A DNA stretch of 64,000 nucleotides from Rhinopithecus roxellana (taxonomy: Eukaryota > Chordata > Mammalia > Primates > Cercopithecidae), in NCBI RefSeq assembly GCF_007565055.1, contig NC_044553.1, positions 130,700,241 to 130,764,240 of the forward strand. The letters are read 5' to 3'. The notes below the pieces were generated by a model, which did no database searches, was not told where the DNA came from, and saw only the letters and a list, made by a program, of their open reading frames with translations. Within the stretch, counting starts at the first letter, position 1. Every line of letters starts with the position of its first letter. A program made the translations under genes and the position numbers. Of this stretch, positions 36,455 to 49,055 are shown one piece after another.

Positions 36455-37983
36455 GAATTCATCTCACAGAGTTACACTTATGTTTCGTGGAGCAGTCCAT
36501 TAACACTGTCTTTGAGGAAGCTGAGAAGGGCTTCCTTGGATCGCATTGAGGCCTACGCTGATGAAGGAAATTTCATCCGTTCAAAACGTGAAAGAAGCTT
36601 TCTGAGAAACTTCTTTCTGATCTGTGAATTCATCTCACAGAGTTACAAGCTATGCCTCAAGAAGCAGTTTGCTAACACTCTTTTCGTGGAATCTGCAAAG
36701 TGATATTTGGTAGCCCTTAGGGGCCCATGGTGGAAAAGGAAATGTCCTCACATAATAACTACAGAGAAACTTTTGAGAGATTGCTTTCTGATGTGTGACT
36801 TCATCTCACCGAGTTACGCCAGTGTTTTTTGGAACCGTTTCTTAGGACTGTTTGAGTGGATTCCGAGAAGTGATATTTCAGATGGCTTTGAAGAATAGAA
36901 GGAGAAAAGAACTATCCTCCAAGAAAAAGCGGAATCAAGCTTTCTGAGAAACTGCTTTGTGATATGTGAATTCATTGCAGAGTGTTATATCACCCTTTCT
37001 CGGGGGAGTTTTCTAGCACTCATTTTGAGGAATCTCAGATGTGATGTCTTGGATATCGTGGAACCGCATGGTGAATAAGGAACTATCCTCGGAGTAACCT
37101 GCAGTGAAGCCTTCTCAGAAACTTCTTTGTTGTGGGTGAATTCAGCCCACAGATATCCATGATTGTTTTCACTGAGAAGCTTGCTAGCAGCGTTTTCGCA
37201 GAATCTGCAATAGGACACACGGTGGCACTCCGAGAACACAAATAACCTCGTCTTCCTAAGGAAAGAAGCTTTCTGAGAAACCGCTTTGTGATGTGTGAAT
37301 TCAACTCACTAAGTTACAGCTGGATTTCGTGGGGCCGTGGCCTAGCCCTATTTTTGTGGAATCTGAGAACAGATATTCCGGAACACTTTGAAAACATTGG
37401 GTCCAATGGAAATATCTTCCAATAAAAATGAGAAAGAAGCTTTCTGAGAAATTTCTTTGTGATCTGTGAATTCTTCTCACAGAGTTACAACTTAGGCCTC
37501 ATGAAGCAGTTTGCTAACACTCTTTTCGTGGAATCTGGAAAGTGATATTTGGTAGCCCATAGGGGCCCATGGTGGAAAAGGAAATGTCCTCACATAATAA
37601 CTAGAGAGAAACTTTCTGAGAGATTGCTTTCTGATGTGTGACTTCATCACACAGAGTTCCACCCTTTCCTTCTTGGAACAGTTTGCTAACACTGTTGTCG
37701 TGGATTCTGCAAAGGTATATTTGGGAGCTCATTGAGGGTTAGGGTGAAAAAGGCATTATCCTCACATAATAACTAAAGAGAAGCTTTCTGAGAAGCTGCA
37801 TTGCCATGTGTGAATGCAACTCACAGAGTTACACGTTTCTCTTCAGTGATCAGTTTGTTAACACAGTTTTCTGGAAATCTGCAATTTGGTATTTCATAGC
37901 GCAATGAACGTGACGGTGACAAAGGAAATATCCAGAGATGAAAACTAGAAAGAAGCTTTCTTAGAAACTTCTTGGTGATGTGT
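36455..37983 (+). repeat. 9-mer HOR unit A-B-E-F-G-H-B-C-D (1,529 bp)
   Basis: The cassette is at 36,797-37,467. E carries TTTGAGTGGATTCC and GTTACGCCAGTG, as in the 32,704 unit, so the 9-mers alternate between two E subtypes. Confidence 0.93.
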
Positions 37984-39511
37984 GAATTCATCTCACAGAG
38001 TTACACTTATGTTTCGTGGAGCAGTCCATTAACACTGTCTTTGAGGAAGCTGAGAAGGGCTTCCTTGGATCGCATTGAGGTCTACGCTGATAAAGGAAAT
38101 TTCATCCGTTCAAAACGTGAAAGAAGCTTTCTGAGAAACTTCTTTCTGATCTGTGAATTCATCTCACAGTGTTACAAGCTATGCCTCAAGAAGCAGTTTG
38201 CTAACACTCTTTTCGTGGAATCTGCAAAGTGATATTTGGTAGCCCATAGGGGCCCATGGTGAAAAAGGAAATGTCCTCACATGATAACTACAGAGAAACT
38301 TTCTGAGAGATTGCTTTCTGATGTGTGACTTCATCTCACAGAGTTACGCTAGTGTTTTTTGGAACCGTTTCTTAGGACTGTTTCCGTGGATTCCGAGAAG
38401 TGGTATATTCACATGGCTTTGAAGAATAGAAGGAGAAAAGAAGTATCCTCCAAGAAAAAGCGGAATCAAGCTTTCTGAGAAACTGCTTTGTGATATGTGA
38501 ATTCATTTCAGAGTGTTATATCACCCTTTCTCGGGGGAGTTTCTTGCACTCATTTTGGAATCTCAGATGTGATGTCTTGGGTATCGTGGAACCGCATGGT
38601 GAATAAGGAACTATCCTCCGAGAAACCTGCAGAGAAGCCTTCTCAGAAACTTCTTTGTTGTGGGTGAATTCAGCCCACAGATGTCCATGATTGTTTTCAC
38701 TGAGAAGCTTGCTAGCAGCGTTTTCGCAGAATCTGCAATAGGACACACGGTGGCGCTCCGAGACCACAAATAACCTCGTCTTACTTAGGAAAGAAGCTTT
38801 CTGAGAAACCGCTTTGTGATGTGTGAATTCAACTCACTAAGTTACAGCTGTATTTCGTGGGGCCGTGGCCTAGCCCTATTTGTGTGGAATCTGAGAACAG
38901 ATATTCCGGATCCCTTTGAAAACAATGGGGCCAATGGAAATATCTTCCAATAAAAATGAGAAAGAAGCTTTCTGAGAAATTTCTTCGTTATCTGTGAATT
39001 CTTCTCACAGAGTTACAACTTAGGCCTCATGAAGCAGTTTGCTAACACTCTTTTCGTGGAATCTGCAAAGTGATATTTGGTAGCCCATAGGGGCCCATGG
39101 TGAAAAAGGAAATGTCCTCACATAATAACTAGAGAGAAACTTTCTGAGAGATTGCTTTCTGATGTGTAACTTCATCACACAGAGTTCCACCTTTCCCTTC
39201 TTGGAACAGTTTGCTAACACTGTTGTCGTGGATGCTGCAAAGGTATATTTGGGAGCTCATTGAGGACTAGGGTGAAAAAGGAATTATCCTCACATAATAA
39301 CTGAAGAGAAGCTTTCTGAGAAACTACATTGCCATGTGTGAATGCAACTCACAGAGTTACACGTTTCTCTTCAGTGATCAGTTTGTTAACACAGTTTTCT
39401 GGAAATATGCAATTTGTTACTTCATAGCGCAATGAACCTGACGGTGACAAAGGAAATATCCACATATGAAAGCTACAAAGAAGCTTTCTTACAAACTTCT
39501 TGGTGATGTGT
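37984..39511 (+). repeat. 9-mer HOR unit A-B-E-F-G-H-B-C-D (1,528 bp)
   Basis: The cassette is at 38,327-38,995. G and H have variants nearer the later cassettes (GGTGGCGCTCCGAGACCAC, GGATCCCTTTGAAAACAATG, GGGGCCAATGG), so this unit is intermediate between the two domains. F is shortened by a few bases (TTTCTTGCACTC, ATTTTGGAATC). Confidence 0.93.
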
Positions 39512-40714
39512 GAATTCATCTCACAGAGTAACACTTATGATTCGTGGAGCAGTCCATTAACACTGTCTTTGAGGAGGCTGAGAAGGGCTTCCTTGGATTG
39601 CATTGAGGCCTACGCTGATAAAGGAAATTTCATCCGTTCAAAACGTGAAAGAAGCTTTCTGAGAAACTTCTTTCTGATCTGTGAGTACATCTCACAGAGT
39701 TACAATCTCTGCCTCAAGAAGCAGTTTGCTAACACTCTTTTCGTGGAATCTGCAAAGTGATATTTGGTAGCCCATAGGGGCCCATGGTGGAAAAGGAAAT
39801 ATCCTCACATAGTAACTACAGAGAAACTTTCTGAGAGATTGCTTTCTGATGTGTGACTCCATCACAGAGAGTTGCACCCTTCCCTTCTTGGAAGAGTTTG
39901 CTAACACTGTTGTCGTGGATTCTGCAAAGGTATATTTGGGAGCTCATTGAGGGCTAGGGTGAAAAAGGAATTATCCTCACATTATAACTAAAGAGAAGCT
40001 TTCTGAGAAACTACATTGCCATGTGTGAATGCAACTCACAGAGTTACACGTATCTCTTCAGTGATCAGTTTGTTAACACAGTTTTCTGGAAATTTGCAAT
40101 TTGGTATTTCATAGGGCAATGAGCCTGACAGTGACAAAGGAAATATCCACAGATGAAAATTAGAAAGAAGCTTTCTGAGAAACTTCTTTCTGATCTGTGA
40201 ATTCATCTCACAGAGTTACAAGCTATGCCTCAAGAAGCAGTTTGCTAACACTCTTTTCGTGAAATCTGCAAACTGATATTTGGTAGCCCATAGGGGCCCA
40301 TGGTGGAAATGGAAATGTCCTCACATAATAACTACAGAGAAACTTTCTGAGAGATTGCTTTCTGATGTGTGACTTCATCACACAGAGTTCCACCCTTCCC
40401 TTCTTCGAACAGTTTGTTAACACTGTTCTCGTGGATTCCGCAAAGTTATATTTGGGAGCTCATTGAGGGCTAGGGTGAAAAAGGAATTATCCTCACATAA
40501 TAACTAAAGAGAAGCTTTCTGAGAAACTGCATTGCCATGTGTGAATGCAACTCACAGAGTTACACGTTTCTCTTCAGTGATCAGTTTGTTAGCACAGTTT
40601 TCTGGAAATCTGCAATTAGATATTTCATAGCGCAATGAACATTACGGTGACAAAGGAAATATCCACAGATGAAAACTAGAAGGAAGCTTTCTTAGAAACT
40701 TCTTGTTGATGTGT
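39512..40714 (+). repeat. 7-mer unit A-B-C-D/A-B-C-D with one A lost (1,203 bp)
   Basis: A, B and C are normal. The next monomer (40,027-40,198) is D for most of its length but ends as A (TTTCTGAGAAACTTCTTTCTGATCTGT), and B follows directly at 40,199. This is the product expected from deletion of one A monomer by recombination in the shared AGAAAGAAGCTTTCT block. The final D (40,545-40,714) already has TTAGCACAG and AATTAGATATTTC, part-way to the D' of the 3-mer domain. Confidence 0.9.
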
Positions 40715-41726
40715 GAATTCATCTCACAGAGTTACACTTATGTTTCGTGGAGCAGTCTATTAACACTGTCTTTGGGGAAACTGAGAAGGGCTTCTTTGGA
40801 CCACATTGAGGCCTACGCTGATAAAGGAAATTTCATCCGCTCAAAACGTGAAAGAAGCTTTCTGAGAAACTTCTTTCTGATCTGTGAGTTCATCTCACAG
40901 AGTTACAATCTCTGCCTCAAGAAGCAGTTTGCTAACACTCCTTTCGTGGAATCTGCAAAGTGATATTTGGGAGCATATTGGGGCCCATGGTGATAAAGGA
41001 ATTATCCTCACATAATAACTAAAGAGAAGCTTTCTGGGAAACTGCATTGCCATGTGTGAATGCAGCTCACAGTGTTACGCCATGGTTTTTTGGAGACGTT
41101 TCTTAGGACTGTTTCCGTGGATTCCGAGAAGTGATATTTCAGATAGCTTTGAAGAATAGAAGGAAAAAGAAATATCCTCCAAGAGAAAGCAGAACCAAGC
41201 TTTCTGAGAAACTGCTTTGTGATATGTGAATTCATTTCACAGTGTTCTATCACCCTTTCTCGGGGGAGTTTCCTAGCACTCATTTTGAGGAATCTCAGAT
41301 GTGATGTCTTGGATATCGTTGAATCGCATGCTGAATAAGGAACTATCCTCAGAGAAACCTGCAGAGAAGCCTTCTCAGAAACTGTTTGTTGTGGGTGAAT
41401 TCAGCCCACAGATGTCCATCATTGTTTCCACTGAGAAAGTTGCTAGCAGAGTTTTCGCAGAATCTGCAATAGGAAACACGGTGGCGCTCCAAGACCACAA
41501 ATATCCTCGTCTTACTAAAGAGAGAAGCTTTCTGAGAAACCGCTTTGTGATGTGTGAATTCAACTCACTAAGTTGCAGGTGTATTTCGTGGGGCCGTGGC
41601 CTAGCCCTATTTGTGTGGAATCTGAGAACAGATATTCCCGATCCCTTTGAAAACAATGGGGCCAATGGAAACATCTTCCAATAAAAATGAGAAAGAAGCT
41701 TTCTTAGAAACTTCTTGGTGATGTGT
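40715..41726 (+). repeat. 6-mer unit A'-BC-E-F-G-H/D (1,012 bp)
   Basis: This is the first unit with the BC chimera. A' has TTTGGGGAAACTGAG and TTTGGACCACATTG. BC is followed by a cassette at 41,058-41,726. Its H ends as D (TTTCTTAGAAACTTCTTGGTG), so the next A' follows at once and the BC-D' pair of the 8-mer is missing. It starts the right-hand HOR family. Confidence 0.9.
41636..41652 (-). other. CENP-B-box-like sequence in monomer H (reverse strand)
   Basis: TCCCGATCCCTTTGAAA, read on the minus strand, matches seven of nine core bases of NTTCGNNNNANNCGGGN, including an intact CGGG. The mismatches are the last base of TTCG and the central A. The sequence recurs in H monomers of the later cassettes. 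The earlier cassettes have TTCCGG here and match worse. It may be coincidental. Confidence 0.2.
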
Positions 41727-43267
41727 GAATTCATCTCACAGAGTTACACTTATGTTTCGTGGAACAGTCCATTAACACTGTCTTTGGGGAAACTGAGAAG
41801 GGCTTCTTTGGATCACATTGAGGACTACGCTGATAAAGGAAATTTCCTCCGTTAAAAACGTGAAAGAAGCTTTCTGAGAAACTTCTTTCTGATCTGTGAG
41901 TTCATCTCACAGAGTTACAAACTCTGCCTCAAGAAGCAGTTTGCTAACACTCTTTTCGTGGAAACTGCAAAGTGATATTTGGGAGCATGTTGGGGCCCAT
42001 GGTGATAAAGGAATTATCCTCACATAATAACTAAAGAGAAGCTTTCTGAGAAACTGCATTGCCATGTGTGAATGCAACTCACAGAGTTACACGTTTCTGT
42101 TCAGTGATCAGTTTGTTAGCACAGTTTTCTGGAAATCTGCAATTAGATACTTCATAGCGTAATGAACATTACAGTGACAAAGGAAATATCCAGATGAAAA
42201 CTAGAAAGAAGCTTTCTTAGAAACTACTTGGTGATGTGTGAATTCATCTCACAGAGTTACACTTATGTTTCGTGGAGCAGTCCACTAACACTGTCTTTGG
42301 GGAAACTGAGAAGGGCTTCTTTGGATCACATTGAGGCCTACGCTGATAAAAGAAATTTCATCCGTTCAAAACGTGAAAGAAGCTTTCTGAGAAACTTCTT
42401 TCTGATCTGTGAGTTCATCTCACAGAGTTACAATCTCTGCCTCAAGAAGCAGTTTGCTAACACTCTTTTCGTGGAATCTGCAAAGTGATATTTGGGAGCC
42501 TATTGGGGCTCATGGTGATGAAGGAAATATCCTCACATAATAACTAAAGAGAAGCTTTCTGAGAAACTGCATTGCCATGTGTGAATGCAACTCACAGAGT
42601 TACACGTTTCTCTTCAGTGATCAGTTTGTTAGCACAGTTTTCTGGAGATCTGCAATTAGATACTTCATAGCGCAATGAACATTACAGTGACAAAGGAAAT
42701 ATCCACAGATGAAAACTAGAAAGAAGCTTTCTTAGAAACTTCTTGGTGGTGTGTGAATTCATCTCACAGAGTTACACTTATGTTTCGTGGAGCAGTCCAT
42801 TAACACTGTCTTTGGGGAAACCGAGAAGGGCTTCTTTGGATCACATTGAGGCCTACGCTGATAAAGGAAATTTCATCCGTTCAAAACGTGAAAGAAGCTT
42901 TCTGAGAAACTTCCTTCTGATCTGTGAGTTCATCTCACAGAGTTACAACCTCTGCCTCAAGAAGCAGTTTGCTAACGCTCTTTTCGTGGATACTGCAAAG
43001 TGATATTTGGGAGCATATTGGGGCCCATGGTGATAAAGGAATTATCCTCACATAATAACTAAAGAGAAGCTTTCTGAGAAACTGAATTGCCATGTGTGAA
43101 TGCAACTCACAGAGTTACACGTTTCTCTTCAGTGATCAGTTTGTTAGCACAGTTTTCTGGAAATCTGCAATTAGATACTTCATAGCGCAATGAACATTAC
43201 AGTGACAAAGGAAATATCCAGATGAAAACTAGAAAGAATCTTTCTTAGAAACTTCTTGGTGATGTGT
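41727..43267 (+). repeat. three 3-mer HOR units (A'-BC-D')
   Basis: Units are 41,727-42,239, 42,240-42,754 and 42,755-43,267 (513, 515 and 513 bp). The first A' carries GAGGACTACG and CCGTTAAAAACG. The two lengths reflect a two-base variant in D' (ATATCCAGATG or ATATCCACAGATG). Confidence 0.93.
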
Positions 43268-44622
43268 GAATTCATCTCACAGAGTTACACTTATGTTTCG
43301 TGGAGCAGTCCATTAACACTGTCTTTGGGGAAACTGAGAAGGGCTTCTTTGGATCACATTGAGGCCTACGCTGATAAAGGAAATTTTATCCGTTCTAAAC
43401 GTGAAGGAAGCATTTTGAGAAACTTCTTTCTGATCTGTGAGTTCATCTCACAGAGTTACAATCTCTGCCTCAAGAAGCAGTTTGCTAACACTCTTTTCGT
43501 GGAAACTGCAAAGTGATATTTGGGAGCATATTGGGGCCCATGGTGATAAAGGAATTATCCTCACATAATAACTAAAGAGAAGCTTTCTGAGAAACTGAAT
43601 TGCCATGTGTGAATGCAACTCACAGAGTTACGCCATTGTTTTGTGGAGACGTTTCTTAGGACTTTTTCCGTGGATTCCGAGAAGTGATATTTCAGATAGC
43701 TTTGAAGAATGGAAGGAAAAAGAAATATCCTCCAAGAGAAAGCAGAACCAAGCTTTCTGAGAAACTGCTTTGTGATATGTGAATTCATTTCTCAGTGTTC
43801 TATCACCCTTTCTCGGGGGAGTTTCCTAGCACTCATTTTGAGGAATCTCAGATGTGATGTCTTGGATATCGTTGAATCGCATGCTGAATAAGGAACTATC
43901 CCCAGAGAAACCTGCAGAGAAGCCTTCTCAGAAACTTTTTGTTGTGGGTGAATTCAGCCCACAGATGTCCATCATTGTTTCCACTGAGAAAGTTGCTAGC
44001 AGAGTTTTCGCAGAATCTGCAATAGGACACACGGTGGCGCTCCAAGACCACAAATAACCTCGTCTTACTAAAGAAAGAAGCTTTCTGAGAAACCGCTTTG
44101 TGATGTGTGAATTCAACTCACTACGTTGCAGCTGTATTTCGTGGGGCCGTGGCCTAGCCCTATTTGTGTGGAATCTGAGAACAGATATTCCCGATCCCTT
44201 TGAAAACAATGGGGCCAATGGAAACATTATCCAATAAAAATGAGAAAGAAGCTTTCTGAGAAACTTCTTTCTGATCTGTGAGTTCATCTCACAGAGTTAC
44301 AACCTCTTCCTCAAGAAGCAGTTTGTAACACTCTTTTCGTGGAATCTGCAAAGTGATATTAGGGAGCCTGTTGGGGCTCATGGTGATAAAGGAAATATCC
44401 TCACATAATAACTAAAGAGAAGCTTTCTGAGAAACTGCATTGCCATGTGTGAATGCAACTCACAGAGTTACACGTTTGTCTTCAGTGATCAGTTTGTTAG
44501 CACAGGTTTCTGGAAATCTGCAATTAGATACTTCATAGCGCAATGAACATTACAGTGACAAAGGAAATATCCACAGATGAAAACTAGAAGGAAGCTTTCT
44601 TAGAAACTTCTTGTTGATGTGT
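43268..44622 (+). repeat. 8-mer HOR unit A'-BC-E-F-G-H-BC-D' (1,355 bp)
   Basis: The cassette is at 43,611-44,279. A' has GTTCTAAACGTGAAGGAAGC. E starts with D-like GAATGCAACTCACAG. The second BC (from 44,280) has CCTCTTCCTCAAG and GTTTGTAACAC, with one base lost. Confidence 0.93.
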
Positions 44623-45974
44623 GAATTCATCTCACAGAGTTACACTTATGTTTCGTGGAGCAGTCTATTAACATTGTCTTTGGGGAAACTGAGAAGGGCT
44701 TGTTTGGACCACATTCAGGCCTAGGCTGATAAAGGAAATTTCATCCGTTCAAAACGTGAAAGAAGCTTTCTGAGAAACTTCTTTCTGATCTCTGAGTTCA
44801 TCTCACAGAGTTACAATCTCTGCCTCAAGAAGCAGTTTGCTAACACTCCTTTCGTGGAATCTGCAAAGTGATATTTGGCAGCCTATTGGGGCCCATGGTG
44901 ATAAAGGAATTATCCTCACATAATAACTAAAGAGAAGCTTTCTGAGAAACTGCATTGCCATGTGTGAATGCAACTCACAGAGTTACGCCATTGTTTTTTG
45001 GAGACGTTTCTTAGGACTGTTTCCGTGGATTCCGAGAAGTGATATTTCAGATAGCTTTGAAGAATAGAAGGAAAAAGAAATATCCTCCAAGAGAAAGCAG
45101 AACCAAGCTTTCTGAGAAACTGCTTTGTGATATGTGAATTCATTTCACAGTGTTCTATCACCCTTTCTCGAGGGAGTTTCCTAGCACTCATTTTGAGGAA
45201 TCTCAGATGTGATGTCTTGGATATCGTTGAATCGCATGCTGAATAAGGAACTATCCTCAGAGAAACCTGCAGAGAAGCCTTCTCAGAAACTTTTTGTTGT
45301 GGGTGAATTCAGCCCACAGATGTCCATCATTGTTTCCACTGAGAAACTTACCAGCAGAGTTTTCGCAGAATCTACAATAGGACACACGGTGGCACGCCAA
45401 GACCACAAATAACCTGGTCTTACTAAAGAAAGATTTCTGAGAAACAGCTTTGTGATGTGTGAATTCAACTCACTAAGTTGCAGCTGTATTTCGTGGGGTC
45501 GTGGCCTAGCCCTATTTGTGTGGAATCTGAGAACAGATATTCCCGATCCCTTTGAAAACAATGGGGCCAAAGGAAACATCTTCCAATAAAATGAGAAAGA
45601 AGCTTTCTGAGAAACTTCTTTCTGATCTGTGAGTTCATCTCACAGAGTTACAACCTCTGCCTCAAGAAGCAGTTTGCTAACACTCTTTTCGTGGAAACTG
45701 CAAAGTGATATTTGGGAGCATATGGGGGCCCATGGTGATAAAGGAAATATCCTCACATAATAACTAAAGAGAAGCTTTCTGAGAAACTGCATTGCCATGT
45801 GTGAATGCAACTCACAGAGTTACACGTTTCTCTTCAGTGATCAGTTTGTTAGCACAGTTTTCTGGAAATCTGCAATTAGATACTTCATAGCGCAATGAAC
45901 ATTACAGTGACAAAGGAAATATCCACAGATGAAAACTAGAAAGAAGCTTTCTTAGAAACTTCTTGGTGATGTGT
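44623..45974 (+). repeat. 8-mer HOR unit A'-BC-E-F-G-H-BC-D' (1,352 bp)
   Basis: The cassette is at 44,966-45,630. A' has GGCTTGTTTGGACCACATTC and GGCCTAGGCTG, which closes the usual open frame. H starts after a short AAAGAAAGATTTCTGAG, a four-base loss of the AAGCTTT block. G has ACTTACCAGCAGAG. Confidence 0.93.
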
Positions 45975-48900
45975 GAATTCATCTCACAGAGTTACACTTA
46001 TGTATCGTGGAACAGTCCATTAACACTGTCTTTGGGGAAACTGAGAAGGGCTTCTTTGGATCACATTGAGGCCTACGCTGATAAAGGAAATTTCCTACGT
46101 TCAAAACGAGAAAGAAGCTTTCTGAGAAACTTCTTTCTGATCTCTGAGTTCATCTCACAGAGTTACAACCTCTGCCTCAAGAAGCAGTTTGCTAACACTC
46201 TTTTCGTGGAAACTGCAAAGTGATATTTGGGAGCATATTGGGGCCCATGGTGATAAAGGAATTATCCTCACATAATAATTAAAGAGAAGCTTTCTGAGAA
46301 ACTGAATTGCCATGTGTGAATGCAACTCACAGAGTTACACGTTTCTCTTCAGTGATCAGTTTGTTAGCACAGTTTTCTGGAAATCTGCAATTAGATACTT
46401 CATAGCGCAATGAACATTACAGTGACAAAGGAAATATCCAGATGAAAACTAGAAAGAAGCTTTCTTAGAAACTTCTTGGTGATGTGTGAAATCATCTCAC
46501 AGAGTTACACTTATGTTTCGTGGAACAGTCCATTAACACTGTCTTTGGGGAAACTGAGAAGGGCTTCTTTGGATCACATTGAGGCCTACGCTGATAAAGG
46601 AAATTTCCTCCGTTCAAAACGTGAAAGAAGCTTTTTGAGAAACTTCTTTTTGATCTGTGAGTTCATCTCACAGAGTTACAACCTCTGCCTCAAGAAGCAG
46701 TTTGCTAACACTCTTTTCGGGGAAACAGCAAAGTGATATTTGGGAGCATATTGGGGCCCATGGTGATAAAGGAATTATCCTCACATAATAACTAAAGAAA
46801 AGCTTTCTGAGAAACTGCATTGCCATGTGTGAATGCAACTCACAGAGTTCCACGTTTCTGTTCAGTGATCAGTTTGTTAGCACAGTTTTCTGGAAATCTG
46901 CAATTAGATACTTCATAGCGCAATGAACATTACAGTGACAAAGGAAATATCCAGATGAAAACTAGAAAGAAGCTTTCTTAGAACCTTCTTGGTGATGTGA
47001 GAATTCATCTCACAGAGTTACACTTACGTTTCGTGGAGCAGTCCATTAACACTGTCTTTGGGGAAAGTGAGAAGGGCTTCTTTGGATCACATTGAGGCCT
47101 ACGCTGATAAAGGAAATTTCATCCGTTCAAAACGTGAAAGAAGCATTCTGAGAAACTTCTTTCTGATCTGTGAGTACATCTCACAGAGTTACAATCTCTG
47201 CCTCAAGAAGCAGTTTGCTAACACTCTTTTCGTGGAATCTGCAAAGTGATATATGGGAGCCTTTTGGGGCTCATGGTGATAAAGGAAATATCCTCACATA
47301 ATAACTAAAGAGAAGCTTTCTGAGAAACTGAATTGCCATGTGTGAATGCAACTCACAGAGTTACACGTTTCTCTTCAGTGATCAGTTTGTTAGCACAGTT
47401 TTCTGGAAATCTGCAATTAGATACGTCATAGCGCAATGAACATTACAGTGACAAAGGAAATATCCGCAGATGAAAACTAGAAAGAAGCTTTCTTAGAAAC
47501 TTCTTGGTGATGTGTGAATTCATCTCACAGAGTTACACTTATGTTTCGTGGAACAGTCCATTAACACTGTCTTTGGGGAAACTGAGAAGGGCTTCTTTGG
47601 ATCACATTGAGGACTACGCTGATAAAGGAAATTTCCTCCGTTAAAAACGTGAAAGAAGCTTTCTGAGAAACTTCTTTCTGATCTGTGAGTTCATCTCACA
47701 GAGTTACAAACTCTGCCTCAAGAAGCAGTTTGCTAACACTCTTTTCGTGGAAACTGCAAAGTGATATTTGGGAGCATGTTGGGGCCCATGGTGATAAAGG
47801 AATTATCCTCACATAATAACTAAAGAGAAGCTTTCTGAGAAACTGCATTGCCATGTGTGAATGCAACTCACAGAGTTACACGTTTCTGTTCAGTGATCAG
47901 TTTGTTAGCACAGTTTTCTGGAAATCTGCAATTAGATACTTCATAGCGTAATGAACATTACAGTGACAAAGGAAATATCCAGATGAAAACTAGAAAGAAG
48001 CTTTCTTAGAAACTACTTGGTGATGTGTGAATTCATCTCACAGAGTTACACTTATGTTTCGTGGAGCAGTCCACTAACACTGTCTTTGGGGAAACTGAGA
48101 AGGGCTTCTTTGGATCACATTGAGGCCTACGCTGATAAAGAAATTTCATCCGTTCAAAACGTGAAAGAAGCTTTCTGAGAAACTTCTTTCTGATCTGTGA
48201 GTTCATCTCACAGAGTTACAATCTCTGCCTCAAGAAGCAGTTTGCTAACACTCTTTTCGTGGAATCTGCAAAGTGATATTTGGGAGCCTATTGGGGCTCA
48301 TGGTGATGAAGGAAATATCCTCACATAATAACTAAAGAGAAGCTTTCTGAGAAACTGCATTGCCATGTGTGAATGCAACTCACAGAGTTACACGTTTCTC
48401 TTCAGTGATCAGTTTGTTAGCACAGTTTTCTGGAGATCTGCAATTAGATACTTCATAGCGCAATGAACATTACAGTGACAAAGGAAATATCCACAGATGA
48501 AAACTAGAAAGAAGCTTTCTTAGAAACTTCTTGGTGGTGTGTGAATTCATCTCACAGAGTTACACTTATGTTTCGTGGAGCAGTCCATTAACACTGTCTT
48601 TGGGGAAACCGAGAAGGGCTTCTTTGGATCACATTGAGGCCTACGCTGATAAAGGAAATTTCATCCGTTCAAAACGTGAAAGAAGCTTTCTGAGAAACTT
48701 CCTTCTGATCTGTGAGTTCATCTCACAGAGTTACAACCTCTGCCTCAAGAAGCAGTTTGCTAACGCTCTTTTCGTGGATACTGCAAAGTGATATTTGGGA
48801 GCATATTGGGGCCCATGGTGATAAAGGAATTATCCTCACATAATAACTAAAGAGAAGCTTTCTGAGAAACTGAATTGCCATGTGTGAATGCAACTCACAG

Positions 48901-49055
48901 AGTTACACGTTTCTCTTCAGTGATCAGTTTGTTAGCACAGTTTTCTGGAAATCTGCAATTAGATACTTCATAGCGCAATGAACATTACAGTGACAAAGGA
49001 AATATCCAGATGAAAACTAGAAAGAAGCTTTCTTAGAAACTTCTTGGTGATGTGT
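45975..49055 (+). repeat. six 3-mer HOR units across the duplication IV junction
   Basis: A' starts are at 45,975, 46,488, 47,001, 47,516, 48,029 and 48,543. The first three end copy 1 and the last three open copy 2 of the 5.79-kb duplication. Variants include TATGTATCGTGG, CCTACGTTC, GTGAGTACATC and GATGTGAGAATTC. Confidence 0.93.

Larger units (their letters stand above)
32704..41726 (+). repeat. composite domain: 9-, 4-, 7- and 6-monomer HOR units
   Basis: Here the ABCD pattern is interrupted by the divergent E-F-G-H cassette. Order of units: 9-mer (32,704), 9-mer (34,236), ABCD (35,768-36,454), 9-mer (36,455), 9-mer (37,984), 7-mer (39,512), 6-mer (40,715). The domain separates the pure 4-mer array from the 3-mer array, and variants typical of the 3-mer array first appear from about 39.7 kb. 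Confidence 0.93.
41690..47478. repeat. tandem segmental duplication IV, copy 1 (~5,788 bp)
   Basis: The following 5.79 kb repeats this block almost base for base: three 3-mers, two 8-mers, three 3-mers. I found only about six differences, e.g. GATAAAAGAAATT vs GATAAAGAAATT (about 42,350), GAATCTTTC vs GAAGCTTTC (43,238), TCTACAATAGG vs TCTGCAATAGG (45,373) and GTGAAATCATC vs GTGAATCATC (46,482). It is much younger than the other duplications, or an assembly artefact. Confidence 0.9.

Noticed and set aside
41375..41734. 119-residue minus-strand open frame over G-H
   Set aside because: It is the longest satellite frame type, but it recurs only where the cassette recurs, is broken in other copies and is composed of alphoid words.
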